Origin: Geobacteraceae bacterium
Lineage (GTDB): Bacteria > Desulfobacterota > Desulfuromonadia > Geobacterales > DSM-12255
Assembly (NCBI GenBank): GCA_013377075.1
Contig: JACABD010000017.1
Location: 1-64,000, forward strand
Direction: 5' to 3'
Length of the DNA: 64,000 nt
The notes below the pieces were generated by a model. The model made no database searches, had not been told where the DNA came from, and saw only the letters and a program-made list of their open reading frames with translations. This document shows positions 1 to 9,236 of this stretch, in pieces. Position 1 is the first letter of the stretch. Every line of letters starts with the position of its first letter. The translations under genes and the position numbers were made by a program.

Positions 1-2
1 GC

Positions 3-104
3 CTCGGCAAATGCGGCCGCTGCAATGTGGGGAATGTCTACGTCTGCAAGGATGGTCCGGTCTTTACTGCCGGTCAGGTGAAGGCCATGCCGCAGGAGCT
101 TTAG
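3..104 (+). CDS. C-terminal fragment of an FAD/NAD(P)-binding iron-sulfur oxidoreductase subunit (dihydroorotate dehydrogenase electron-transfer / hydrogenase-gamma like), truncated by the window edge
   Basis: Frame 3 reads LGKCGRCNVGNVYVCKDGPVFTAGQVKAMPQEL*; CGxC..C...VCKDGPVF is the typical C-terminal [2Fe-2S] motif of this family. Confidence 0.7.
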   Translation, partial: LGKCGRCNVGNVYVCKDGPVFTAGQVKAMPQEL

Positions 105-129
105 CTGTTTCGGAATATGGGGGTTTTGC

Positions 130-348
130 ATGGGACGCAAAAGAAAGTATACTAGTAGCAAAGTGATCTCCATTCGCATCTCGGACGAAGAGAATCAGGA
201 TATAAGTGCAATTATGGCCAGCAAGCGTATTGAGACCGTGACCGACCTGATGCGCGAAGCAATTCGGCATTTCAAAAACAATCTGCAGATCGAGATTCAT
301 AAGGGGATTAATCAGATATCCCAACAGACCCATGGTAAACAGTTATGA
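130..348 (+). CDS. Small ribbon-helix-helix (CopG/Arc-type) DNA-binding protein
   Basis: 72 aa, basic N-terminus, VISIRISDEENQDISAIMASKRIETVTDLMREAIRHF pattern typical of RHH; ATGA overlap with the next gene. Confidence 0.65.
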   Translation: MGRKRKYTSSKVISIRISDEENQDISAIMASKRIETVTDLMREAIRHFKNNLQIEIHKGINQISQQTHGKQL

Positions 349-1655
349 AAGTGCAAACAGATTCACCGGCGATACGACCTTTTCCATCAAAGCTTTTTGT
401 CGAAGTGACAACCCGCTGCAACCTCAACTGCTTCATGTGTGTCAAGCAGAACCAGGGGAGCGAAGTCCTTGAAGGTGATTTTTCGCCTGAGCTGTTTTCG
501 CAACTGGAACCTGCTTTCCCCCATCTTGATGCACTCATCTTAAATGGCATCGGCGAACCACTGCTGAATCCCCACCTTGAGTCTTTCATCGCAAAAGCCA
601 AAAAGTTGATGCCAGCGAAAAGCTGGATAGGTTTCCAGACCAATGGCCTCCTCATGACCAAATTGCGTGCGATTGCCCTGGTTGATGCCGGTCTGGACAA
701 GGTCTGCATATCCATAGATGCGATTTCTCCTGAGCAGTTCAAGAAAATGCGCGAAGGTGGCGAAGTGGCTGCCATTGACATGGCCTTATCTGCCCTGAAC
801 AGTGCCAGGACGTTGTGCAACCGGCCTGAAGTACAAATCGGCATCGAATTCGTGGCAATGCAGAGTAATATCAGTGGCCTACCGGAAACACTCGAATGGG
901 CGGCCAGTCGTGGGGCAGGTTTTGCCATAATCACCCATGTTCTCCCCTACGACGAAAAGCACGCCCATGAAGCACTCTACTGCAACATTTCTGACAAGGC
1001 GATGGAGCTCTACAACTCCTGGCGTCGGACAGCAATCAATGTCGGCATCGACATCCAGCGCTATGCAGAAGTCCGTTGGAAATACAGTCGCACAAAGGAC
1101 GAACAGGCTGTTGTTAATATGGTTGATGCAATGAAGGACGCTGCCCAGCAGCAGGGGATCATGCTCGACATGAACAAGCTCCTCAAGGTGGAACAACAAA
1201 GATTTGATGAAATCAGTGAGATTTTTGCGGCCGCTGAAGCCGTCGCCCAAAGAACCGGACTGGAGCTGCGCCTGCCGAGCATTGCCCAGAAAGAACAACG
1301 AAAATGCAGTTTTGTTGAAGATGGGAGTGCCTTCGTATCATGGAGTGGTGATATTTCCCCCTGCTATTTTCTCTGGCATCGCTACGAATGCTTTGCCAGC
1401 GGCTGGAACCAGACGGTAAAGCCAAAGGTTTTCGGCAATATTGTTGAGCATGATATTTTACAGATCTGGCAGAATCAGGGATTTTCTTCGTTTCGCAACG
1501 ATGTCCTTGCCTACGATTACCCGTCCTGCTCAAGCTGCGGCCTGGCCCCTTGTGACTATGTTCAGACCGATGAATTCGAGCAGGACTGCCACATCAGAAG
1601 CGTTCCGTGCGGCTCTTGCCTCTGGTGTACCGGGGTGTTCCAGTGCCTTGGGTGA
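345..1655 (+). CDS. Radical SAM/SPASM-domain protein, probable metalloenzyme or peptide maturase
   Basis: CNLNCFMC (CxxxCxxC) at N-terminus, GIGEPLL motif, Cys-rich C-terminus CSSCGLAPCDYV...CHIRSVPCGSCLWCTGVFQC. Confidence 0.85.
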   Translation: MKVQTDSPAIRPFPSKLFVEVTTRCNLNCFMCVKQNQGSEVLEGDFSPELFSQLEPAFPHLDALILNGIGEPLLNPHLESFIAKAKKLMPAKSWIGFQTNGLLMTKLRAIALVDAGLDKVCISIDAISPEQFKKMREGGEVAAIDMALSALNSARTLCNRPEVQIGIEFVAMQSNISGLPETLEWAASRGAGFAIITHVLPYDEKHAHEALYCNISDKAMELYNSWRRTAINVGIDIQRYAEVRWKYSRTKDEQAVVNMVDAMKDAAQQQGIMLDMNKLLKVEQQRFDEISEIFAAAEAVAQRTGLELRLPSIAQKEQRKCSFVEDGSAFVSWSGDISPCYFLWHRYECFASGWNQTVKPKVFGNIVEHDILQIWQNQGFSSFRNDVLAYDYPSCSSCGLAPCDYVQTDEFEQDCHIRSVPCGSCLWCTGVFQCLG

Positions 1656-1700
1656 TGGGATTTGAAGCTATGAATGAAGAAAAGTGTGAACTAATATTCT

Positions 1701-1991
1701 TTACTTCAGTTGGAGCAGACTTAGTTTCTCAAGCCGTCCCATGGTTTTGATCTGAGTCTCTCTCCTGGCAGCAGAGGAACGGGTGTGTCCTTCTTCGAGA
1801 TAAACAACCTGCAACGGTTGCCGCCCACGGAAATACTTGGCACCATTCCCATCTGCATGTTTGCTGAACCTACAGTCGATGTCAGTCGTGATACCAGTGT
1901 AGAGAGACTTATCTGAACATAGAATAATGTAGACTTTCCAGTTCATCTCTTTCCACTTCGATTTGATCTGGCTACTGACCGTCACTTTCAT
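1701..1991 (-). CDS. GIY-YIG nuclease family protein
   Basis: WKVYIILCSDKSLYTGITTDIDCRFSKHADGNGAKYFRGRQPLQVVY matches the UPF0213/GIY-YIG pattern. Confidence 0.85.
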   Translation of the reverse strand: MKVTVSSQIKSKWKEMNWKVYIILCSDKSLYTGITTDIDCRFSKHADGNGAKYFRGRQPLQVVYLEEGHTRSSAARRETQIKTMGRLEKLSLLQLK

Positions 1992-4432
1992 TCCCCCACC
2001 TGAATCATCTGATCCGTTATCTCGGTAAACGCCACATCATGACTGATCAGGAAAAGCTGATCATACCAGTGCTCAGTCACCTCTTCCCGGCCGACATCGA
2101 TGGCGCGGAAGGCATGGGCCAGGTTTTCCCGGCGGGCAGAGTCAAGGTTGGAAGTCGGCTCGTCGAAGAAGGCTATGCGGGCGCCGATAGTCTGCAGTAG
2201 CGCCAATCGCAGGGCAACAACGGCGCTCATGGTCTGACCGCCGGAGAGCTGGTCGTCACTCCTTTCCCGGATGACCCCGTCCTGCATATCTTTGAGCACG
2301 ATCTGGTAGTTATCCCCCCAGTAGAGCTCCTCATCGGTCTCGGCAATGGTCCGGTAGATCCGGTCTGCCCGGAGGCTGATCTCTTCGCGGAAACGTTCGG
2401 AGAGCTGGGCTGAGACGTTTTTGAAGACCTGATTACGGAGGAACTTGACGAGTTTTTCTTTTTCCTCGAACGATTTGATCTCAATCTGCTTTGCTTCTAT
2501 CTCACCCTGAATCTTCCTGAGGCTGACAATATCAGCTTCAAGCCGTTCAATTGCCCGGCCATGGTCAACAATCTGTTGCCGCAGGGTAGCGATGCCAGCA
2601 AGCAGGTGCTCCTTATCCTGACGGAGTTGCTGTAGCTGCTCGGGCAGAAACCCGGCCTTCATCGTATCCAGCTCACCCTGCTTTGCTTTCTGATCAGCGG
2701 TCAGTGCTTCCAGCAGCTGATGCATTTTCTGCAGGCTTTGCTGGCGGCCGGGAAGCTCCCCGGCGACATTGAGGTTGGCCGTATAGGTATCGTTGGCGGT
2801 TTTATAGTGCAGCCGCTCCTGTTCAGCACCGGCAATGGCAACATCAAGACCGGCAAAGGCTTTCAGATCGACCTTTCGGGCTGCCACCAGCCTGGCCGCC
2901 TCAGCCTGCGGCTTTGCCAGAGCCTCAAGAGCTGTAGCACGCTCTTTGTTCCTTGAAGCCCGATCTCCGATGGCAGCCACCTGTTTATCCAGCTCCTGCA
3001 GGCGGATGATTCGGCTCCCCAGCTCCTTTTCGGCGACCTCAGCCTCTTTCTGCCGGAGAGCAGACGCCTTGATTTTCTCATCTAATGCAGCTGCCTGAAG
3101 ATCGAGTTCGGCAGTCCTTGCGCTGAAAACATCACGGGGCGCACTACTGCCATCGATATTGCTGCATATCTCCTGAAAGAAGGGGCAGACCCCTTCGCCA
3201 AGCTTCTCCTTCCCTTCCAGCAGGCTCTCCCGGCGACCGGTGAGCAGGGATCGTTCACCCTTCAACAAGTCAACTTCCTTGCGGATTTCGGGCAGCCGTG
3301 CCGCAAGGCTGGAGAGCTGCGGATCGGCTTGCAGTCCGTTGCGAGCGGCAGTCAATGAATCCTGTTCTGTCCCCAGCTGTCTGTTTATCCTGCCGATTTC
3401 AAGCTGTTCATGCTCCACTTTCTGGGACAGGGTCAACGCCTGCTTTTCCAGTACGGCAATATCCTGTTCGACTGCGCGGCGCTGCTGCTCCCTGCCACGC
3501 AGTTCGGAGAGAATTTTATCCGCCCGGTCAAAAGCATCCTTGCCGGCCTTTGATTCGTCCACCATCTGCAGAGCCTTTATACTCGACTCTACCCGCTCTG
3601 CCTCCCCGGCAATCTTGCCAGCGCCGTTCTTTATCCGGTCTTCAAGGATCGCCAGATCATTCCCCTTTGAGACAATGACCTTTTCAACCGCCTCAAGCTG
3701 CGTCAACCGAACTTCCAGATCTGCCAGCGACGTCTCCTTCTCAAGCAGCTCATTCTGCCGCTGAACGAGCTCTATTTTGACTGTGGCCAGTTCTGCTGTT
3801 TTGTCAGGCAACACCGCCAGTTGCTCCGTCTTACCGGCAACTTCCACATTGAGAATCTTGATCTTCTCCTGCACCGCAGACAAAAGTGAGCTTGTCCCCT
3901 TGTAGGTCTTGCGCCAGGCATCAATGCCGAGGATTTCGTCAAAAGCCTCCTGCCGTTTGGTGGCCTGTTTGATGATAAAAGGGCCGAGGAACTCGTTCTG
4001 GAAGGGGCCGATGACCAGCTTGAACTGCTCGGCCAACGTCCTGCCGTTGTTCAGTTCAAGCAGTTCGGCAATACGTGCTTCGGTCTCCTCGATTTTGGCA
4101 TGTTCCTCCACTTCAAAGGTGCCGCCACTCTCCTTATGCAGTAGCCACTTGGTCGGAGCGCCGACAGTGCGGCTCACTTTCCAGATATCACCAGAAGTCG
4201 TCTGAAAAACAACGGCAATCTCCCCCCGCTTGGCGCCAATGGAGAGAAACCTGTCAATGTTGGAGACAAAGTCACGGGCATCGACGCCAAAGAGGGCGTA
4301 GCCGATGGCCTCAAAGACCGTGCTCTTGCCGACGCCATTGGGGCCGGATAGGACGTTGATCCCTGCAGAAAAGGATAGTTCCGTATCACGGTGGGACTTG
4401 ATATTTTTCAGATGGATCGAGAGTATCTGCAT
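1988..4432 (-). CDS. sbcC: SbcC/Rad50-like SMC-family ATPase
   Basis: N-terminal Walker A GPNGVGKST, long coiled coil, C-terminal LSGGQTMSAVVALRLALL signature and IAFFDEPTSNLD Walker B; adjacent to Mre11-like gene. Confidence 0.85.
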   Translation of the reverse strand: MQILSIHLKNIKSHRDTELSFSAGINVLSGPNGVGKSTVFEAIGYALFGVDARDFVSNIDRFLSIGAKRGEIAVVFQTTSGDIWKVSRTVGAPTKWLLHKESGGTFEVEEHAKIEETEARIAELLELNNGRTLAEQFKLVIGPFQNEFLGPFIIKQATKRQEAFDEILGIDAWRKTYKGTSSLLSAVQEKIKILNVEVAGKTEQLAVLPDKTAELATVKIELVQRQNELLEKETSLADLEVRLTQLEAVEKVIVSKGNDLAILEDRIKNGAGKIAGEAERVESSIKALQMVDESKAGKDAFDRADKILSELRGREQQRRAVEQDIAVLEKQALTLSQKVEHEQLEIGRINRQLGTEQDSLTAARNGLQADPQLSSLAARLPEIRKEVDLLKGERSLLTGRRESLLEGKEKLGEGVCPFFQEICSNIDGSSAPRDVFSARTAELDLQAAALDEKIKASALRQKEAEVAEKELGSRIIRLQELDKQVAAIGDRASRNKERATALEALAKPQAEAARLVAARKVDLKAFAGLDVAIAGAEQERLHYKTANDTYTANLNVAGELPGRQQSLQKMHQLLEALTADQKAKQGELDTMKAGFLPEQLQQLRQDKEHLLAGIATLRQQIVDHGRAIERLEADIVSLRKIQGEIEAKQIEIKSFEEKEKLVKFLRNQVFKNVSAQLSERFREEISLRADRIYRTIAETDEELYWGDNYQIVLKDMQDGVIRERSDDQLSGGQTMSAVVALRLALLQTIGARIAFFDEPTSNLDSARRENLAHAFRAIDVGREEVTEHWYDQLFLISHDVAFTEITDQMIQVGE

Positions 4433-4434
4433 GG

Positions 4435-5694
4435 CTAAGACTCACGGGAGAGCAGTCCAAGCAGCTCTTCCCCCTCCCCGTCACCCTTCATAACCTGATC
4501 ACGGATAGCAAGAGCCAGGTTCACCAACTCATCCTTGCGATCCTTATAAATGCTGTTGGCAGAGATCAATTCACCCAGCACATCCCGCTCGATCTCGGTC
4601 AGGCTCCGTTTAACCTCTTCCCCTGCCCCGCTGCGGGTAATCAGGGAGAGATGGTTCTTGATCTCCAGATGGAGCGGAAGGCAGATTCCATCCAGTGCCA
4701 GTCGTAGCCGTTCCCGCCCCAGCTCAAAAGGGTGGAAGGCAACCCGGCCGATCAGCTTGACTTCAAGAAGCGGCCTGCGCTGATCATCCGATTTAGGAAG
4801 TTTTGCCGTTATCTGCTGACAAAAGCTTTCCAGGGCAGCATCGGCTGTGTCAGCCCCTTCAAGGTTGATTGTCGTCACCACCATGGGGCGGGGTGACGTG
4901 GTGCGAAACTGGTGCTGAAAGACGCCACCCTCAACCGTGACATGGTAATAGCCTTTGTCGTAGCGCTCTTCACCGAAGTTGACACACTCTGGCGAGCCTG
5001 GGTTCCAGGCATAGGGTCGGCCTGCGGGGGTCTCGATACTATAGGGTTTGTGGCCATGTCCAAGGGCAATGTAGTCAAAAGTCTCCGCCAGGGGCAGCGC
5101 ATCTTCAGGTTTCATGTTGCCGATCTCGACAGGAGAAAAGGTCCAGACACCGACATGGAAGAGGAGGATGTTGTTCCTGGTGGTCACCGCCTCGCAGATC
5201 CGCTCCACATGATTGCCGGCCTGGGTGCCGATGTAGCCGAGGCCGTAGATGTTCAGCCCCTTGATCTCCAGATGGCCGCCGCTGCCGGTTGTCGGATCAA
5301 AGGGCTCGAAACGGTAGCCGCCGCTTTCGCTGCGGGCCGGACGAAGGAGCCGGATATACCCCATCTGGGACAGCGCCTCCATCCAGGAGATGCTGTCACG
5401 ACGGTGAATCCAGTCGTGGTTCCCCTCCACGGCGATGCAAGGGATAGCGGCATCTTTGAGCGGTTGCAGGGTCTCGATGGTGCGGGCAAAGGTGCGGGGG
5501 AGGATTTGGCCGGTGTGAAAGAGGTCACCGGCAATGAGGACAAAGTCGACCTTTTCGGTAATGGCGTCGGCAACGATTGCCCCGAGCATACGGAAGAAAT
5601 CTTCGTAGCGTTCGGACTCATCAACAGCTGTGCGGTAGGTTTTACCGAGGTGGATGTCGGCGGTGTGGATAAAATTAACCATGATGGACTCCAA
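4435..5694 (-). CDS. sbcD: SbcD/Mre11-like DNA repair exonuclease (likely start at internal MVNFIHTADIHLGK)
   Basis: HTADIHLGK, IAGDLFH, EGNHDW, GHGHKP metallophosphoesterase motifs. Confidence 0.88.
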   Translation of the reverse strand: MESIMVNFIHTADIHLGKTYRTAVDESERYEDFFRMLGAIVADAITEKVDFVLIAGDLFHTGQILPRTFARTIETLQPLKDAAIPCIAVEGNHDWIHRRDSISWMEALSQMGYIRLLRPARSESGGYRFEPFDPTTGSGGHLEIKGLNIYGLGYIGTQAGNHVERICEAVTTRNNILLFHVGVWTFSPVEIGNMKPEDALPLAETFDYIALGHGHKPYSIETPAGRPYAWNPGSPECVNFGEERYDKGYYHVTVEGGVFQHQFRTTSPRPMVVTTINLEGADTADAALESFCQQITAKLPKSDDQRRPLLEVKLIGRVAFHPFELGRERLRLALDGICLPLHLEIKNHLSLITRSGAGEEVKRSLTEIERDVLGELISANSIYKDRKDELVNLALAIRDQVMKGDGEGEELLGLLSRES

Positions 5695-5766
5695 AGTCTC
5701 AAATCTTGTCAGTTCGAAACCATCACAGCCTGACTGGCAATTGAATCCAATGATTTATGGACGAGG

Positions 5767-6339
5767 TTACATTTCCGGTAGAGGCAACGGCACCTGATCC
5801 ATATCATCGCCTGAAACGGCAAGTTCTTCAATTTCACGCAGAGTTGGCAGGCTGGCCAGATCCTTCAAGCTGAAGGTCTCCATGAACTCTCTGGTAGTGC
5901 CGTAGATAAGTGGTTTGCCAGGGATGTCCTTCTTGCCGATAATCCTGATAAGTTTTTTATCAAGAAGACTTTTTAGAATACCACCTGAATCAACACCTCT
6001 GAAATATTCGATTTCGCTCCTGGTAACAGGCTGGCGATAGGCTATGATGGCAAGAGTCTCAAGAGCTGACGGACTGAAGCGGACGGGCTTGAGTTTTTTG
6101 AGACGACGGATGTAATCGGCAAATTCCGATCTGCTTCTAAACTGATAGCCACCGGCAACCTGGATCAACTCAATGGCGCGCCTGGAAACATTGCATTCAT
6201 CTGCAAGCGCGGCAACTGCGCCTTTTATATCCTCATGCTCGAACTCTTCGAGAAGAATATAAAGTCGATCGAGCGAGAGCGGAGAGTCAGAAACAAAAAG
6301 GATACTCTCGATAATCTGTTTAAGTGTCATCTCTTTCAT
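5767..6339 (-). CDS. scpB: Segregation and condensation protein B
   Basis: IIESILFVSDSPLS, LETLAIIAYRQPVTRSEIEYFRGVDSGG motif; ATGA overlap with scpA. Confidence 0.93.
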   Translation of the reverse strand: MKEMTLKQIIESILFVSDSPLSLDRLYILLEEFEHEDIKGAVAALADECNVSRRAIELIQVAGGYQFRSRSEFADYIRRLKKLKPVRFSPSALETLAIIAYRQPVTRSEIEYFRGVDSGGILKSLLDKKLIRIIGKKDIPGKPLIYGTTREFMETFSLKDLASLPTLREIEELAVSGDDMDQVPLPLPEM

Positions 6340-7124
6340 GGATGCTCCGGATCAGTCTCGGCTATTATGGCACTTTGCACCAGGATCATGCCGTAATTCT
6401 CAAACTGCGAAAGCCTGATCATTCTGAGTCTACAGAGCTCCAGTATTGCAAGGAAGGAGGCAATAATAAACTCCCTTGTATTTGTGCCAATAAAAAGCTC
6501 TTCAAAATCGACCGACTCCCTCCCTTGAAGAAATTCGAGAATATCGCTGATCCTGTCGGCAATACTGATATTTTCAGAGCCCACCTCATGGAAAGACTCT
6601 TTTGGGGCCTTGGCAAGTATCCGCCTGAATGCATCAACAAGTTCAAACATTTCGACAACAGGCAGCTCGTCTTCGGATGGAAAAGCTTCAAGCTCTTCTG
6701 ATGGAAAGTTCCTAGCAAACACATCCCTGTCAAGGAGTTCCCGGGCGACAAGAAGTGCCGATGCCTCACGGTAGCGCTCATACTCAAGTAGCCGTCTGAC
6801 AAGCTCTGCCCGCGGATCCTGCCCTAGCTCTTCATCGTGAGTATCAGTAATCTGCGGCAGTAGCATCTGGGATTTAATCTGGATGAGCGTTGATGCCATG
6901 ACAAGGAACTCACCGGCTACATCGAGATTGAGTTCCCGCATGATATCAAGATAATCAAGGTACTGACGGGAGATTTCAGCTATGGGGATATTGTATATAT
7001 CCAGTTCATTTTTTTTGATCAGGTGGAGGAGCAGATCAAGAGGCCCTTCAAAGGCCTCTGTCCTCACAAGACAGGCTATGGAGTCATCACCGGGGAATAG
7101 TGAGTTCTGATCCTGTTGGTACAT
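6336..7124 (-). CDS. scpA: Segregation and condensation protein A
   Basis: FEGPLDLLLHLIKKNELDIYNIPIAEISRQYLDYL motif. Confidence 0.95.
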   Translation of the reverse strand: MYQQDQNSLFPGDDSIACLVRTEAFEGPLDLLLHLIKKNELDIYNIPIAEISRQYLDYLDIMRELNLDVAGEFLVMASTLIQIKSQMLLPQITDTHDEELGQDPRAELVRRLLEYERYREASALLVARELLDRDVFARNFPSEELEAFPSEDELPVVEMFELVDAFRRILAKAPKESFHEVGSENISIADRISDILEFLQGRESVDFEELFIGTNTREFIIASFLAILELCRLRMIRLSQFENYGMILVQSAIIAETDPEHP

Positions 7125-7129
7125 ATTTA

Positions 7130-8113
7130 TCAGACCTTGAGCGCATCCCTGACATGGAGCATGGTTTCTGCGGCACTGATAGCGGCCTTGCGAGCACCAT
7201 CGGCAAGGATATCGTCCACCATTGAAGGAGAGGATATCAGCTCATTCCTGCGGCATCGAAACGGCTCCATGGCATCAACAAGAGCCTGGGCCTGAATCTT
7301 CTTGCAGTCTACACACCCTATTGATGCGGCTGGACAGGCGACTAGTATCTCTGATTTCTGGGCTTCTGTGAGGTACTGGTGATTTAGACTGTAGGCAACA
7401 CATTTGTCAGGATCGCCCGGATCGGCGCGCCTTACCCGCTGGGTATCCGTAACCATCGACATGACTTTTTTGCGGGTTTCATCGGCTGCTTCAGAGAGGA
7501 ATATCGCATTGCCGTAGGACTTGCTCATTTTTCTGCCGTCAAGGCCGAGCACCTTTGGAGTCTCTGTCAAGAGAGCTTCAGGCTCTGGAAAGACCTCACC
7601 GTACAGGTAGTTGAAACGCCTTGTAATCTCGCGGGTAATCTCAAGGTGCGGTAGCTGGTCGTGACCGACCGGAACTTTTGTTGCCCGATAAAGAATAATA
7701 TCGGCAGCCATCAAAACCGGATAGCCGAGGAACCCGAAGGTTGAGAGATCCTTTGCCGCAAGGTTATCCTGCATCTCCTTGTAGGTGGGGTTGCGCTCTA
7801 GCCAGGACACAGGGGTTATCATGGAGAGTATCAGATTAAGCTCGGCATGTTGATGAACGGAACTCTGGCAGAAGATGGTACTTTTTTCAGGATCGATACC
7901 AAAGGCAATCCAGTCAAGCACCATGTCACGAATGCTCTCGCGGATACCTGAAGTATCGGCATATTCGGTTGTCAGCGAGTGCCAGTCAGCTGCAAAAAAG
8001 AAGCATTCATACTCCTTCTGCATCTGTAGCCAGTTGGCCAGAACTCCATGAAAGTGGCCAAGGTGGAGTTTCCCTGTCGGGCGCATACCGCTGACAATAC
8101 GTCTGTTATTCAT
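7130..8113 (-). CDS. trpS: Tryptophanyl-tRNA synthetase
   Basis: SGMRPTGKLHLGHFHG (HIGH-like) and GRKMSKSYGN (KMSKS). Confidence 0.97.
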   Translation of the reverse strand: MNNRRIVSGMRPTGKLHLGHFHGVLANWLQMQKEYECFFFAADWHSLTTEYADTSGIRESIRDMVLDWIAFGIDPEKSTIFCQSSVHQHAELNLILSMITPVSWLERNPTYKEMQDNLAAKDLSTFGFLGYPVLMAADIILYRATKVPVGHDQLPHLEITREITRRFNYLYGEVFPEPEALLTETPKVLGLDGRKMSKSYGNAIFLSEAADETRKKVMSMVTDTQRVRRADPGDPDKCVAYSLNHQYLTEAQKSEILVACPAASIGCVDCKKIQAQALVDAMEPFRCRRNELISSPSMVDDILADGARKAAISAAETMLHVRDALKV

Positions 8114-8126
8114 GAATTTAAAGCTC

Positions 8127-8807
8127 CTAGCGCATCAGATATTGTGTAACAGAAAAGACCAGCCTGCTCTGGGGGCCGGCAAGAAAATGAACCATAACTC
8201 CAAGCATCGGACTGATGGTGTATTTAAAGATATCTGTAAAAAACACTACCCCGATAATAATTAACATCCCATAAGGCTCAATCCTGGCTAGCGATGCAGA
8301 CATGCGGTCAGGCAAAAGGCCCATCAGCACCCTGCCGCCGTCAAGTGGTGGCAGAGGCATAAGGTTGAAAAGAGCAAGGATCAGGTTTATGTAGACCGAA
8401 AAAGCAAGCATCAAAAGGACAGGTTCAAGAAAAAGCTGAAGCGGTGAACTGTCAGAAAGAGGCACAGTTAATGGGACTATGAAACGGATCAGAAGAGCCG
8501 ATAGTGTCGCAATAATAAGGTTTGTAATCGGTCCGGCTGCGGCAACCCATATCATGTCACGCTTGGGACTGCGCAGATTGTTGAAGTTGACAGGAACCGG
8601 CTTTGCCCACCCTATTCCGACAACAATAATCATTATGGTGCCGATAATATCAAGATGTTTGAGCGGATTAAGTGTCAGTCTTCCCAACTGACGTGCCGTA
8701 TTGTCTCCACGCAGATATGCTATGAAGCCGTGTGAAACCTCATGGAAAGTGATTGCCATAAGTCCGGGCACCAGCATTATTGATAGTTTGAGAAAGAAAT
8801 TATCCAC
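8127..8807 (-). CDS. Site-2 protease family (M50) membrane metalloprotease
   Basis: TFHEVSHGF (HExxH) and LMPLPPLDGGRVL motifs with TM helices. Confidence 0.92.
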   Translation of the reverse strand: MDNFFLKLSIMLVPGLMAITFHEVSHGFIAYLRGDNTARQLGRLTLNPLKHLDIIGTIMIIVVGIGWAKPVPVNFNNLRSPKRDMIWVAAAGPITNLIIATLSALLIRFIVPLTVPLSDSSPLQLFLEPVLLMLAFSVYINLILALFNLMPLPPLDGGRVLMGLLPDRMSASLARIEPYGMLIIIGVVFFTDIFKYTISPMLGVMVHFLAGPQSRLVFSVTQYLMR

Positions 8808-8810
8808 TGG

Positions 8811-9230
8811 TTAGCGCCCGGGTTGAGATGGCTGTGAGGTTGCCGGGGATGTCTGCGGAGACTCTTTCGGCTGATTGATCCCGGTCCCCATTAGCTCTTT
8901 ATTCCCCTTTTTCAGCGTGTCATAAAAAGTGAGGGGAGGAGCTCCGGTGGATTTATCACCTGCTGACTGCCCCTGAGGCTGGCTGCTTGGAACGATCGGC
9001 TGCCCCTGGGAAGGAAGGGATGATTCAGGTTTGGCTGCCACAGGTGGTGTCTGAACCTTTGGAGCAGTGTAGAACTTTCCTCCAGGACGCCACAGATACC
9101 AGCCAGTGCCAAGACCTGTTGCAAAAGCAACTATCATGAGCAAAATGATGATAATTACTGATGGCCATACCGAAGGGCGCCTTGGCGGTGCTGCGGTTCT
9201 GCTCTGTCTCCGTTCGCTGTAATCTCTCAT
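8811..9230 (-). CDS. Single-TM, Pro/Ser/Gln-rich periplasmic protein
   Basis: 139 aa, TM WPSVIIIILLMIVAFATGLGTGWYL followed by low-complexity linker; no recognisable C-terminal SPOR domain. Confidence 0.55.
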   Translation of the reverse strand: MRDYSERRQSRTAAPPRRPSVWPSVIIIILLMIVAFATGLGTGWYLWRPGGKFYTAPKVQTPPVAAKPESSLPSQGQPIVPSSQPQGQSAGDKSTGAPPLTFYDTLKKGNKELMGTGINQPKESPQTSPATSQPSQPGR

Positions 9231-9236
9231 ATCTGT

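Noticed and set aside
308-934. 208-aa minus-strand ORF
   Set aside because: Antisense to the radical SAM gene, composition typical of a shadow ORF
3240-3764. 174-aa plus-strand ORF rich in Ser/Arg
   Set aside because: Antisense to the sbcC coiled-coil region, low-complexity shadow translation
4912-5733. 273-aa plus-strand ORF
   Set aside because: Antisense to the well-supported sbcD-like gene; no recognisable domain, so a shadow ORF
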